In this document: piece by piece, positions 42,669 to 51,653 of the stretch
Numbering within the stretch: the first letter of the stretch is position 1
Layout of the letters: each line of letters begins with the position of its first letter
From: Nostoc sp. C052
GTDB lineage: Bacteria > Cyanobacteriota > Cyanobacteriia > Cyanobacteriales > Nostocaceae
Assembly: GCF_013393905.1 (NCBI RefSeq)
Contig: NZ_CP040272.1
Coordinates: 4,460,001-4,524,000 of the forward strand
Reading direction: 5' to 3'
Length of the DNA: 64,000 bases
Position numbers and translations under genes: made by a program
Notes under the pieces: generated by a model
Databases searched by the model: none
Seen by the model: only the letters and a program-made list of their open reading frames with translations
Told to the model about the DNA's origin: nothing

Positions 42669-43268
42669 TCAATCAACCTTTCTGACTGCACCCTTCACTG
42701 CGTCGGCTGCATCCTCTGCTGTGCGCTGAACATTTTTACCAGCATCATCAGCCCCACGTTGAACATTTTTCGTCAAGTCTTTGGCTGCATTTTGGGTATT
42801 TTCCTTGAGATTTTCAAATCCACGCTGAGTACCCTTAACAACACCTTCCCGCAATTCCTCGGCGGAACTACCAACATCTTCACCTAGATTCTTCACTCTT
42901 TCACCAAGGGGTGTACCTTGTTGGAAATTCCGAACATATTGCTCTCGGCTGTCAATTCCTTTCTGCTCAATATTTTTTTGAGCATTTTTGACTAGCGCCT
43001 CAGCTCTATCATTAGCTGCTTTTTCATCTCTTGCTCTAGGATCTACATCACTAAAGTTATTTATCCCGCCAGCAGGAGAAGAGAGAGGATTATCTTTTGT
43101 AGGATCATATCGCTGGACGTTAGGTGCTTGCGAACCTGGCTGTGGTGGCTGTGCTGCTACTCCTGGAGCGCCACAAGCCTGTGTCATAAATAAAAACATT
43201 CCTGCTACAAAAACAGTTAAGAATTTCAAGGGACGAATGTTTTTCAGCCAATTCATTGCTTTTTTCAT
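42669..43268 (-). CDS. Lipoprotein with LEA/apolipoprotein-like helical repeats
   Basis: The protein has 199 aa from ATG 43268 (AGGAG 8-9 nt upstream); upstream in-frame extension rejected. Lipoprotein signal with lipobox TQAC (Cys at ~32). A Pro/Gln-rich linker leads to NNFSDVDPRARDEKAANDRAE, and the last ~90 residues are repeated 11-mer amphipathic units with KN-Q-AA-D-T pattern (NLKENTQNAAKDL, NVQRGADDAGKNVQRTAEDA), like group 3 LEA proteins. It resembles a cyanobacterial family I recall as DUF6658, which is uncertain. Possible envelope stress protein; inference only. Confidence 0.78.
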   Translation of the reverse strand: MKKAMNWLKNIRPLKFLTVFVAGMFLFMTQACGAPGVAAQPPQPGSQAPNVQRYDPTKDNPLSSPAGGINNFSDVDPRARDEKAANDRAEALVKNAQKNIEQKGIDSREQYVRNFQQGTPLGERVKNLGEDVGSSAEELREGVVKGTQRGFENLKENTQNAAKDLTKNVQRGADDAGKNVQRTAEDAADAVKGAVRKVD

Positions 43269-43603
43269 AGTTCTCACTCCTTGCATTTTTGTGACTAAGT
43301 TAAACTTCAACCAAGATACATTTGGAATTATTTTTGTATCCCAAGCATTCAGAAAAATAATAACTTTCATTAATAATATTGTTAATGAAATGAGTTTTAC
43401 TCTAGCGCAAGTAACATTTAATTTATTACAAAAGGAATAATTTTATCTAACTCTAGGGAGAGACAAACTAAGATAATATAGTTTTTGTAAAAAGAGCTAT
43501 ATCAACTTGTTTGATACCTGAAAAGCTTTGGATGTATAGCTGACATACCATAAGATTTGAGGTATTCAGCCCTTGTAGCTATCACCGTTAAATTACTAAA
43601 TTC
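43269..43603. other. Divergent spacer
   Basis: Holds promoters of the lipoprotein gene (minus) and the 43604 gene (plus). AT-rich. No repeat or small gene recognised. Confidence 0.4.
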
Positions 43604-44524
43604 ATGAAGCAATTTTTCCGCTGGATAATTTTGGGGGGAACGCTGTTTTTTTTAGGGAAAGCTTTGAAGGATAATTGGAGCGAGGTTACTGCTATCCGCA
43701 TTGATGATGTAGGATGGGCAATTATGGCGATCGCTACCGGGATAACTTTACTAGCTCATACTTGGGCAGGCTGGATCTGGACTTGGATTCTCCAAGAGTT
43801 AAATCAACCTGTATCGTCTCCCCAGTTTATCCAAGTTTACCTAAAAACGAACATAGCTAAGTATTTACCAGGTAATATCTGGCATCACTACGGACGAATT
43901 GTCGCTGCCAAAAATGCCAATATTCCTACTGGTGCAGCTACCCTAAGCGTTTTACTAGAACCGCTACTCATGCTAGCGGCTGCTTTAATCATTATTGTTC
44001 TATGCAGTAGCCAATTTGCGGCAGCTAATACTACCCTTGTTATACGAATACTACAATTGCTGAGTTTAGCTGTAGTCCTTTGTGCGATTCATCCCTGGTT
44101 TTTAAACCCAGTTATTCGCTTTTTGTACAGATTGAAAGCAAAAAAGTCTGCTGCTACTACTCAACCAACCGTTCCCTTCAGTCTTAAAAGCTATCCTCTA
44201 CGCCCTTTGTTAGGAGAATTGGGCTTTATGGGATTACGCGCCGCTGGGTTTATACTAACTATATCCGCCCTGGGTTCGTTGAATGGGAATCAAATTCCTT
44301 TGTTGTTAGGGGCTTTTAGTTGCGCTTGGTTATTGGGGTTTGTCGTACCGGGTGCGCCTGGTGGGTTGGGTGTGTTTGAAGCGACTGCGTATGAACTTTT
44401 ACGACACCATTTTCCAGCAGCTTTAGTATTTAGTGCGATCGCTCTATATCGTCTCATTAGTATTCTAGCTGAAACTGCGGGTGCTATCCTCGCTTGGCTA
44501 GACGAACGCCTTGCTAAATCATAA
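43604..44524 (+). CDS. Lysylphosphatidylglycerol synthase-like membrane protein (UPF0104)
   Basis: The protein has 306 aa with about eight membrane spans. The pattern YLKTNIAKYLPGNIWHHYGR, LLEPLLMLAAALII and WLLGFVVPGAPGGLGVFEA matches the membrane (flippase-like) domain of the LPG synthase/UPF0104 family. The soluble aminoacyl-transferase domain of MprF is absent, so it is likely a lipid-flippase-like or unknown membrane protein. Single gene, convergent with the 44537 gene with 12 nt between stops. Confidence 0.83.
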   Translation: MKQFFRWIILGGTLFFLGKALKDNWSEVTAIRIDDVGWAIMAIATGITLLAHTWAGWIWTWILQELNQPVSSPQFIQVYLKTNIAKYLPGNIWHHYGRIVAAKNANIPTGAATLSVLLEPLLMLAAALIIIVLCSSQFAAANTTLVIRILQLLSLAVVLCAIHPWFLNPVIRFLYRLKAKKSAATTQPTVPFSLKSYPLRPLLGELGFMGLRAAGFILTISALGSLNGNQIPLLLGAFSCAWLLGFVVPGAPGGLGVFEATAYELLRHHFPAALVFSAIALYRLISILAETAGAILAWLDERLAKS

Positions 44525-44536
44525 ATCAGGCAAAAC

Positions 44537-45859
44537 TTATTTTTTTCTATCTACCTTCATCTGTGAAAACACACGATAACCATCGAGATTTAACTGCTGA
44601 TTACTGCTTTGTTCTTCTTCTTCCATCTTAATCAGGTTATATTCTACGTTTTCTGCATAAATTGCAAAGGTGATATTAAAAATCTCGATAAAATTTATTA
44701 CTCCCTTGCATTCCTCTTCTGAATATTGTTCGTAAAAACGAATCAGATTAGCAATCCGAGTTTCTAAATGTCTGCGAGAATTTCTAGAAATCAAAATAAT
44801 CTTTAACAGTATAATTACTAATGTCAGAGCATTGCCTTGGTTCAGCAATAAGACAAATAATGATGAAGGCTCTTTGCCATTTTCTGTTGTCAAGCAATCA
44901 ATCACTCGATTACAAGTTCTCAAAAATAATTCTTTAGTAATATTTTCTTGATTATAATCGGTCTTCCATAAGGATAAACTATTTACAAACTGTTGCCGCC
45001 AATTCTCTACCGATTCTTTATTGTCTACAGAAAGAAATAGATATTTTTCCAAGTTTATTTTAAATTCTTCTAGAGTTTGATTTTGAGTTTGTTTGATAAA
45101 TATATGGGCAATATTTTCATGACTAAACACACCTCTTTTTAAGACAATTGCTTTGATTAAACGCAGAGCTTGATCTCCCAAAATACTGGGATTTGTATAG
45201 CGCGCTGTGCTTGAAACGGCAGATTGAGAACGAGCAATATACATTGCTAGTTCAAACTTAAATTTGTCTTTCATCTGTTTAGAAAGCCTTCTAGCAGCCT
45301 CTTGTTGCTCTCTAGAATTATTCTCATTAACAGATTGATCGATTAATAAATAGGAAGTGTAGCGATTAGCCCAATGACCTTTAAATGATTCCTCATATTT
45401 AGTAGCAAATAGTTTCAAATCCTTGTAATCTTTGCTGTTGACAAAATTATCTAGCCAGTTTTTACAAATCTTTACTACTGGAGGATTATTGTCTTTTATT
45501 TTGAGATTTTCATTAACAAATAAATTAACTAATTCTTGGATATATTTGTCTTTTCGGTTAGTTTTCCAATTATTAACGATGATGTAGCAACACCGCTTAA
45601 GTGTATTATATAATTCCTGTTCATTATCATCTAAAAAAATACTATATATTCCAGGTATATAATCAGAATCTTCTGAATCAAGACCATCTATAAATAAACC
45701 TTTGAATTCGCGTAAAACATCCTCTGGTGGCAACTTTTTGACAATTTCCACAAAGAAGCTATAAACCTCATCTTGTGCAATTTGCACATTTACCTGTTGA
45801 GAGTTAGACGTAACACAATGGGAATCTTCCTGACTAATTGATAAACGATGAGCGGTCAT
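44537..45859 (-). CDS. Unknown 440-aa helical protein
   Basis: An AT-rich gene, rich in Asn, Lys, Ile and Glu, giving a predicted all-helical soluble protein. No signal peptide; the hydrophobic patch ALTLVIILLKIILISRN (about residues 347-363) could be one membrane segment. No catalytic motif is seen. I saw no GCGATCGC octamer in it, unlike most long genes here, which hints at acquisition or weak selection. Family not recognised. Flanked by dispersed repeats on the upstream side. Confidence 0.75.
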   Translation of the reverse strand: MTAHRLSISQEDSHCVTSNSQQVNVQIAQDEVYSFFVEIVKKLPPEDVLREFKGLFIDGLDSEDSDYIPGIYSIFLDDNEQELYNTLKRCCYIIVNNWKTNRKDKYIQELVNLFVNENLKIKDNNPPVVKICKNWLDNFVNSKDYKDLKLFATKYEESFKGHWANRYTSYLLIDQSVNENNSREQQEAARRLSKQMKDKFKFELAMYIARSQSAVSSTARYTNPSILGDQALRLIKAIVLKRGVFSHENIAHIFIKQTQNQTLEEFKINLEKYLFLSVDNKESVENWRQQFVNSLSLWKTDYNQENITKELFLRTCNRVIDCLTTENGKEPSSLFVLLLNQGNALTLVIILLKIILISRNSRRHLETRIANLIRFYEQYSEEECKGVINFIEIFNITFAIYAENVEYNLIKMEEEEQSSNQQLNLDGYRVFSQMKVDRKK

Positions 45860-46485
45860 TTCAGTTATCAGGACAAAAATACTTCCTGTTCATATTATTA
45901 CCAGCTTAACCTTGCTGAACAGTAGCATCAATCTATTCTTCAGTGATTCAGTAATTTTTTTACATAAATTTGATTAACTAAGACCATAAATAAAGTATTA
46001 AAGACAAATTGTTTAATACTTCATCAAATAGTTCAGTGAGATTACTTACTTGTGAAGGAGGTAGGGGTAGGAGATTGTAATACACCCAAAACCCTTATGT
46101 AGAGACGCGATAAATCGCGTCTTCTTTAGACCAATTATCTACATTAATAACCCCAAGCGTATTGCAGTGTAGGTAACTCTTGGAGGTGCTGCGCGAACAG
46201 TCCTACACCAAATTAGAGATTTGCAGGCTGGCTAAAACCCAATATGCTTGGATTAACGGCTACTGGCAACAATTTTGGGTTTTTAAGACGCGATAAATCG
46301 CCGTCTCTACAAGTGTTGTGGGCTGATCTGAATAGATGTGGTAAATTTTATCCGTGGCTCAAGCCAAATTTTGTTTGCGGCTTCCAAACTCGATCGCGAC
46401 GAATTTATAGTTAATTTTTGTTAATATTAGAGGCGGTGTTAGTACTTCGTCCTCAACCACCCACTCCCTACCTGAGAGAAACTTA
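45860..46485. other. Spacer with inverted dispersed repeats
   Basis: Holds a degenerate + oriented repeat (about 46100-46162, GTAGAGACGCGATAAATCGC and CCAAGCGTATTG) and the minus-oriented copy B (46238-46317). No gene is seen. Confidence 0.6.
46238..46317 (-). repeat. 80-bp dispersed repeat, copy B
   Basis: Reverse complement of copy A at 42391-42470 with 7 hand-counted mismatches in 80 bp. The two copies are inverted and 3.8 kb apart, enclosing three genes. Confidence 0.8.
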
Positions 46486-48171
46486 ATGCTGCGACTAGAA
46501 CATATAAGTAAAATTTATCCCACAGGCGAAGTTCTCAAAGATATCAACTGGGAAGTTAAACCAGGCGATCGCATTGGCTTAGTCGGTGTCAACGGTGCTG
46601 GAAAATCCACCCAGTTAAAGATCATTTCTGGGGAAATTGAACCCACCGCCGGCGAAATCATTCGCCCTAATAGCTTACATATAGCCTACCTTAACCAAGA
46701 GTTTGAAGTAGACCCCACCCGTACCGTAAGAGAAGAATTTTGGACTGTCTTCAAAGAAGCCAACGAAGTACAGTTATCTCTGGCGCACATACCACAAGAG
46801 ATGGAAACGGCTAGCCCAGAGGAACTGGATCGACTGATCGATAAGTTGGATCGCTTGCAGCGCAAATTTGAAGCGTTGGATGGCTACAACTTAGACGCAC
46901 GCATCGGGAAAATTCTACCAGAAATGGGGTTTGGGCTAGAAGATGGCGATCGCCTCGTCAGTGCCTTCAGTGGTGGTTGGCAAATGCGGATGAGTTTAGG
47001 GAAAATTCTCCTGCAAAAACCCGACTTGTTGCTGCTGGATGAACCGACTAACCACCTAGATTTAGAAACCATTGAGTGGTTAGAAAATTACCTCAGAGGG
47101 CTAGTTACGCCAATGGTAATAGTCTCTCATGACCGGGAGTTCCTTGACCGCCTCTGCACCCAAATTGTGGAAACTGAACGTGGTGTTTCCAGTACCTACC
47201 TTGGTAACTACACAGCATATTTGGAACAAAAAGCCGAGAGTCAATCAGCACAACTTAGCGCCTACGAACGTCAACAGAAAGAATTAGAGAAACAGCAAAC
47301 CTTTGTTGATCGATTCCGCGCCAGTGCTACCCGCAGTACCCAGGCAAAAAGCCGGGAAAAGCAACTGGAAAAAATTGAGCGCATTGAAGCACCCATTGCT
47401 GGGGTAAGAACTCTACACTTCCGTTTTCCCCCCGCACCCCGCAGTGGACGCGAAGTAGTGGACATTAAAGATTTAACTCATCTGTATGGTGATAAAATCC
47501 TATTTTTGGCAGCAAATCTCCTCATTGAAAGAGGCGATCGCATAGCATTTCTTGGCCCCAATGGTGCTGGGAAATCTACCCTTCTGCGCGTAATTATGGG
47601 GATGGAACCACCCACAGAAGGTAGCGTTCAATTAGGCGATCATAACGTTATCCCCGGTTACTTTGAGCAAAATCAAGCTGAAGCTTTGGACTTGAAGAAA
47701 ACTGTCATGGAAACTATCCATGATGAAGTTCCCGACTGGGATAATCAAGAAGTACGCACACTTTTGGGACGCTTCTTATTTACTGGTGACACAGTATTTA
47801 AGGCAGTTGGGGCATTAAGTGGAGGAGAAAAAGCTCGTTTGGCGTTGGCAAAAATGCTCTTACGTCCCGCGAACTTACTAATTTTAGACGAGCCGACAAA
47901 CCACCTAGATATTCCAGCGAAAGAAATGCTGGAAGAAGCACTGAAAAATTATGATGGTACGGCAATTGTAGTCTCTCATGACCGCTACTTTATTTCTCAA
48001 GTAGCTAACAAAATCGTCGAAATCCGTGATGGTGAATTCCGCGTTTACTTAGGAGATTATCATTACTATCTCCAGAAAATTGCCGAAGAAAAAGAACAGG
48101 CCAAGTTAGCTGCAATAGAAGCTGAAAAAGCAGCGAAAAAAGCTGCTAAAGCTTCCGCAAAAAGGAAATGA
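46486..48171 (+). CDS. ABC-F family ATPase
   Basis: The protein has 561 aa with two ABC domains and no membrane spans. Walker A GVNGAGKST at 34-42 and GPNGAGKST at 357-365; signature SAFSGGWQMR and GALSGGEKAR; Walker B LLLLDEPTNHLD and LLILDEPTNHLD. The linker between domains (about residues 235-310, SAYERQQKELEKQQ) is the P-site tRNA interaction motif region. A basic, Ala/Lys-rich tail (KAAKKAAKASAKRK) follows. ABC-F proteins act on the ribosome; this one is a housekeeping-type member (Uup/EttA/YdiF-like), exact subgroup uncertain. A hairpin follows at 48187. Confidence 0.92.
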   Translation: MLRLEHISKIYPTGEVLKDINWEVKPGDRIGLVGVNGAGKSTQLKIISGEIEPTAGEIIRPNSLHIAYLNQEFEVDPTRTVREEFWTVFKEANEVQLSLAHIPQEMETASPEELDRLIDKLDRLQRKFEALDGYNLDARIGKILPEMGFGLEDGDRLVSAFSGGWQMRMSLGKILLQKPDLLLLDEPTNHLDLETIEWLENYLRGLVTPMVIVSHDREFLDRLCTQIVETERGVSSTYLGNYTAYLEQKAESQSAQLSAYERQQKELEKQQTFVDRFRASATRSTQAKSREKQLEKIERIEAPIAGVRTLHFRFPPAPRSGREVVDIKDLTHLYGDKILFLAANLLIERGDRIAFLGPNGAGKSTLLRVIMGMEPPTEGSVQLGDHNVIPGYFEQNQAEALDLKKTVMETIHDEVPDWDNQEVRTLLGRFLFTGDTVFKAVGALSGGEKARLALAKMLLRPANLLILDEPTNHLDIPAKEMLEEALKNYDGTAIVVSHDRYFISQVANKIVEIRDGEFRVYLGDYHYYLQKIAEEKEQAKLAAIEAEKAAKKAAKASAKRK

Positions 48172-48186
48172 GAAACTAGAAAAGGG

Positions 48187-48218
48187 CTTAGTAGTAGCGT
48201 TTTAGCACTACTACTAAG
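48187..48218 (+). terminator. Hairpin after the ABC-F gene
   Basis: CTTAGTAGTAG pairs perfectly with CTACTACTAAG around a 10-nt loop, 16 nt after the stop. There is no strong T-run. Confidence 0.55.
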
Positions 48219-48392
48219 TAATCACTCCTTATTAGCATTCTCAAACATCACAGAAAAATTACTAAAATTTAAAAAATCTTTCAAAAAGCTGCAAGTCCTT
48301 AATAAAAGAAGTTAATAAGCAAAAATTCACTTGCGGCGTGGATTAGCAGTGGTATCATTCGGGTATTACAAAAAGTAAAGGGCAATTTTACT

Positions 48393-49991
48393 ATGACCAA
48401 AGCACCTGTTGCTCCTGTGGTGCTAGTCATTTTAGACGGATGGGGCTACTGCGAAGAAACGCGAGGAAACGCCATTACTGCTGCTAAAACCCCCGTCGTG
48501 GACAGTTTATGGGCAGTTTACCCGCATACCCTCATCCGCACATCAGGAAAAGCCGTAGGGTTGCCAGAAGGACAAATGGGCAACTCGGAAGTTGGTCATT
48601 TGAACATTGGTGCTGGGCGAGTTGTACCGCAAGAACTAGTACGCATCTCTGATGCGGTTGAAGACGGTTCTATTGCCTCTAACCCAGCACTTGTCAAAAT
48701 TTGCCAGGAAGTTCGTTCTCGGAATAGTAAGCTGCATCTAGTCGGGCTTTGTTCCGAGGGAGGGGTACATTCGCATATCACCCATCTATTCGGACTACTT
48801 GACTTAGCCAAAGACCAGCGAATTCCAGAAGTTTGTATTCACGCGATCACCGATGGTCGTGACACCGCCCCAACTGAAGGGGTAAAAGCGATCGCACTGC
48901 TGCAAGATTATATAGACCGCGCAGGAATTGGGCGCATAGTCACCCTCAGCGGTCGCTACTACGCGATGGATCGCGATCACCGCTGGGATCGGGTCAAGCG
49001 CGCCTACGACGTGATGACCCAAGATGGTGCAGGTGGCGATCGCACGGCTGTAGAAATCTTGCAAGCATCTTACGCCGAAGGGGTAAAAGATGAATTTGTC
49101 AACCCAATTAGAATTGCTCCCGGCGCAATAGAACCAGGGGATGGGGTAATATTTTTCAACTTCCGCCCCGATCGCGCCAGACAATTAACTCAAGCTTTGG
49201 TCAGTCCCAAATTTGACGGTTTTGAAAGACAGCAAATCACACCGCTATCTTTTGTTACCTTTACGCAGTATGATTCAGACTTACCTGTGGCTGTAGCCTT
49301 TGAGCCGCAGAATCTCAGTAACATTCTGGGAGAAGTTATAGCCAATCATAGTTTGAATCAGTTCCGAACTGCCGAAACCGAAAAATACGCCCACGTCACC
49401 TATTTCTTTAATGGGGGTCTGGAGGAGCCTTTTGTCGGAGAAGATCGGGAACTGGTAAGTAGCCCGATGGTAGCGACTTATGATAGCGCCCCAGCGATGT
49501 CAGCAGTAGCAGTTACAGATGTAGCGATCGCTGCGATTCAAAAGGGTACGTATTCCCTAGTTGTGATTAACTATGCTAACCCAGACATGGTAGGGCATAC
49601 TGGTCAAATCGACGCTACCATTACAGCAATTGAAACAGTCGATCGCTGTCTGGGTCGCTTGTTAGAAAGCGTGATTAAAGCCGGCGGCACAACAATTATT
49701 ACTGCCGATCACGGCAACGCTGAGTATATGCTAGATGATGGGGGTAATCCCTGGACAGCCCACACCACTAACCCAGTCCCCTTTATCTTGGTAGAAGGCG
49801 AGAAAGTCAAAATCCCTGGATATGGTACAAATGTCGAACTGCGAAGCGATGGCAAGCTATCCGACATCGCCCCCACGATTCTAGAGATTTTACAGCTGCC
49901 TCAACCACCAGAAATGACCGGGCGATCGCTGCTGAAAACAGCAGAATATGAGCTGCAACGTACTCGCACCCCCGTGCAAGTAGGGCTGTAA
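48393..49991 (+). CDS. gpmI: 2,3-bisphosphoglycerate-independent phosphoglycerate mutase
   Basis: GpmI interconverts 3- and 2-phosphoglycerate in glycolysis using two Mn ions and a phosphoserine. The protein has 532 aa, usual length. DGWG at 15-18; catalytic Ser65 in QMGNSEVGHLNIGAGR; HAITDGRDTAP; SGRYYAMDRDHRWDR; FFNFRPDRARQLTQAL; and the second metal site NPDMVGHTG and ITADHGNAE. Followed by a strong terminator; secG begins about 125 nt later. Confidence 0.97.
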   Translation: MTKAPVAPVVLVILDGWGYCEETRGNAITAAKTPVVDSLWAVYPHTLIRTSGKAVGLPEGQMGNSEVGHLNIGAGRVVPQELVRISDAVEDGSIASNPALVKICQEVRSRNSKLHLVGLCSEGGVHSHITHLFGLLDLAKDQRIPEVCIHAITDGRDTAPTEGVKAIALLQDYIDRAGIGRIVTLSGRYYAMDRDHRWDRVKRAYDVMTQDGAGGDRTAVEILQASYAEGVKDEFVNPIRIAPGAIEPGDGVIFFNFRPDRARQLTQALVSPKFDGFERQQITPLSFVTFTQYDSDLPVAVAFEPQNLSNILGEVIANHSLNQFRTAETEKYAHVTYFFNGGLEEPFVGEDRELVSSPMVATYDSAPAMSAVAVTDVAIAAIQKGTYSLVVINYANPDMVGHTGQIDATITAIETVDRCLGRLLESVIKAGGTTIITADHGNAEYMLDDGGNPWTAHTTNPVPFILVEGEKVKIPGYGTNVELRSDGKLSDIAPTILEILQLPQPPEMTGRSLLKTAEYELQRTRTPVQVGL

Positions 49992-50009
49992 AATAGTGCT
50001 GAGTGCTGA

Positions 50010-50040
50010 GTTAGGAGTTTTTAGTGAACTCCTAACTTTT
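50010..50040 (+). terminator. Intrinsic terminator of gpmI
   Basis: GTTAGGAGTT pairs perfectly with AACTCCTAAC around a 7-nt loop and is followed by TTTT. Confidence 0.8.
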
Positions 50041-50085
50041 GAATTCTGAATTCTGAATTCTGAATTCTGACTCCTGACTTCTGTT
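50041..50085. repeat. STRR: GAATTCT heptamers
   Basis: Four direct copies of GAATTCT (50041-50068) followed by degenerate GACTCCT, GACTTCT copies. It lies directly between the gpmI terminator and secG. Confidence 0.9.
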
Positions 50086-50117
50086 TTTTGAAACTTTTTA
50101 TAAATGAGATTCCTACC

Positions 50118-50351
50118 ATGACAATTAGTAATATCGTGCAAGGCATTTGGGCATTCTCCGCCACTGGTTTGATTATCTTAGTTTTGCTGCATAGTCCTAA
50201 AGGTGATGGCGTTGGCGCTATCGGCGGACAAGCACAGTTATTTAGCAGCACCAAGAGTGCAGAAAACACCTTAAACCGCATTACTTGGGCGTTGACAGTA
50301 ATTTTTCTCGGTTTAACAGTAGTTTTAAGTGCTGGTTGGCTGCCTAAGTAA
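50118..50351 (+). CDS. secG: Protein translocase subunit SecG
   Basis: SecG is the small auxiliary subunit of SecYEG that aids protein export. The protein has 77 aa from ATG 50118, with two membrane spans (residues ~6-24 and ~51-70) joined by the family loop LLHSPKGDGVGAIGGQAQLF. The frame extends upstream, but MTISNIVQGIWAFSATGL is the normal start. The peptidase gene begins 10 nt downstream and may be co-transcribed. Confidence 0.94.
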   Translation: MTISNIVQGIWAFSATGLIILVLLHSPKGDGVGAIGGQAQLFSSTKSAENTLNRITWALTVIFLGLTVVLSAGWLPK

Positions 50352-50361
50352 GGATAGGTAA

Positions 50362-51168
50362 ATGGGGAAAATAACCCAACACCCAATACTTAACACTCTA
50401 ATAAATTTAATTTCACGACGGTTAATTGTAGCTCTTGCCTTGTTTTTTGGCACAGGGCTGTTAATCGTTTTTACTAATATCGAGTCGAGTGATGGGTTTA
50501 CAAAAATATCAAAATATGTATATTCAAACTTAATAATTTCTCTCCCCACTTCCCCAAAATCCCATCCCTTACCGCCCACACTTGCACAGTGGCAAGATAA
50601 GACTAACAGTGGTGACTACTTTTCCCAAGTCAAAACGACCCAAGTTGGTTATTTAGTCTGGTCGCAATTTCCCGTTCGAGTTTACGTAGAACCACCAAAA
50701 GCCATCAGGGAAAAACAAGCTCAAGCATGGGTTAATGGTGTCTTGCAGGGTGTACAAGAATGGAGTACTTATTTACCTTTAACAATAGTCGAACAGCCAG
50801 AAATTGCTGATATTACGATCGCACGAAAAGCGCCACCTCTACAAATTTCTCCTGGTAGTAATATACCTCGTGCGCGATCAGCACAAACTACTTACGAGTT
50901 ATACACCAGTAACAACGTTTTATCGCACCGCTTCACCATCTTGTTAAGTCCCAGTCAAACAGGTGAGTATCTCATTGCAGCTACCCGTCACGAATTCGGT
51001 CATGCATTAGGAATTTGGGGTCATAGTCCGCTACAAACTGATGCGCTATATTTCTCCCAAGTTCGTAACCCGCCATCTATTTCTCCCAGAGATGTAAATA
51101 CTCTAAAGCGGGTTTATGAACAGCCAACTACTTTAGGATGGTCTTTAGTTGATAATTCAGCGACTTAA
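50362..51168 (+). CDS. Membrane-anchored zinc metalloprotease
   Basis: The protein has 268 aa. An N-terminal hydrophobic span (residues ~21-38) anchors or exports it, followed by a spacer and a zincin domain. The zinc motif HEFGHALGIWGH starts at His210, with Glu211 catalytic, His214 and His221. The third His is one residue further than in classical metzincins (HExxHxxGxxH), a spacing I recall in cyanobacterial peptidases of this type. Upstream it has VGYLVWSQFPVRVYVEPP and AWVNGVLQGVQEWSTYLPL, typical of matrixin-like folds. Substrate unknown. It is 10 nt after secG. Confidence 0.83.
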   Translation: MGKITQHPILNTLINLISRRLIVALALFFGTGLLIVFTNIESSDGFTKISKYVYSNLIISLPTSPKSHPLPPTLAQWQDKTNSGDYFSQVKTTQVGYLVWSQFPVRVYVEPPKAIREKQAQAWVNGVLQGVQEWSTYLPLTIVEQPEIADITIARKAPPLQISPGSNIPRARSAQTTYELYTSNNVLSHRFTILLSPSQTGEYLIAATRHEFGHALGIWGHSPLQTDALYFSQVRNPPSISPRDVNTLKRVYEQPTTLGWSLVDNSAT

Positions 51169-51228
51169 TTTTATGATGTTGCTGATTAAAATATGGATAT
51201 GTTTTGTGTAAAAAATCAAAATTTAAGA

Positions 51229-51468
51229 TTAAGGCAACCAATTTTTATCCAAAATTTGCTCTAAGGAATAAGGACATAATTCAGGTAAATTGGTTAAATT
51301 TGTTTTAGCTTTAACATAATCTAAGGCATTGCTATAAATTATGCTAAAATTCTCCTCTAAATGATTGCGTAAACTGGCACTTAAATCTTCATTTAGCTGG
51401 TTCCGAAAACTTTTGTTCTGGCAACGGATTTGTGAAGCAATAGACGTATGTTCGGCAGCACTTTCCAT
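51229..51468 (-). pseudogene. DUF29-like C-terminal remnant
   Basis: A 79-codon frame. The C-terminus LRNHLEENFSIIYSNALDYV, then NLPELCPYSLEQILDKNWLP, matches the end of DUF29 proteins, which are normally about 140-150 aa. The N-terminal half with its YxxDFxxW region is missing, and the frame's first residues look random. It is probably the decayed 3' end of a DUF29 gene, or a short-form member. Confidence 0.5.
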
Positions 51469-51653
51469 GTTCTAGCTGCTCTAAGTCAGGGATATTTATC
51501 ACCTTTATCTGACTTACGTGATACTTCATTTTTTTAACTTTAGATAGCCTTGTAAAACTGGTAAGAGAATTGTTAGTTAGGTATTTGTATTTTACCCGAT
51601 CGCACTTATTGCCATCTTAAGATTTACAGTGCGATCGCACTTTTTCCCTTTCT

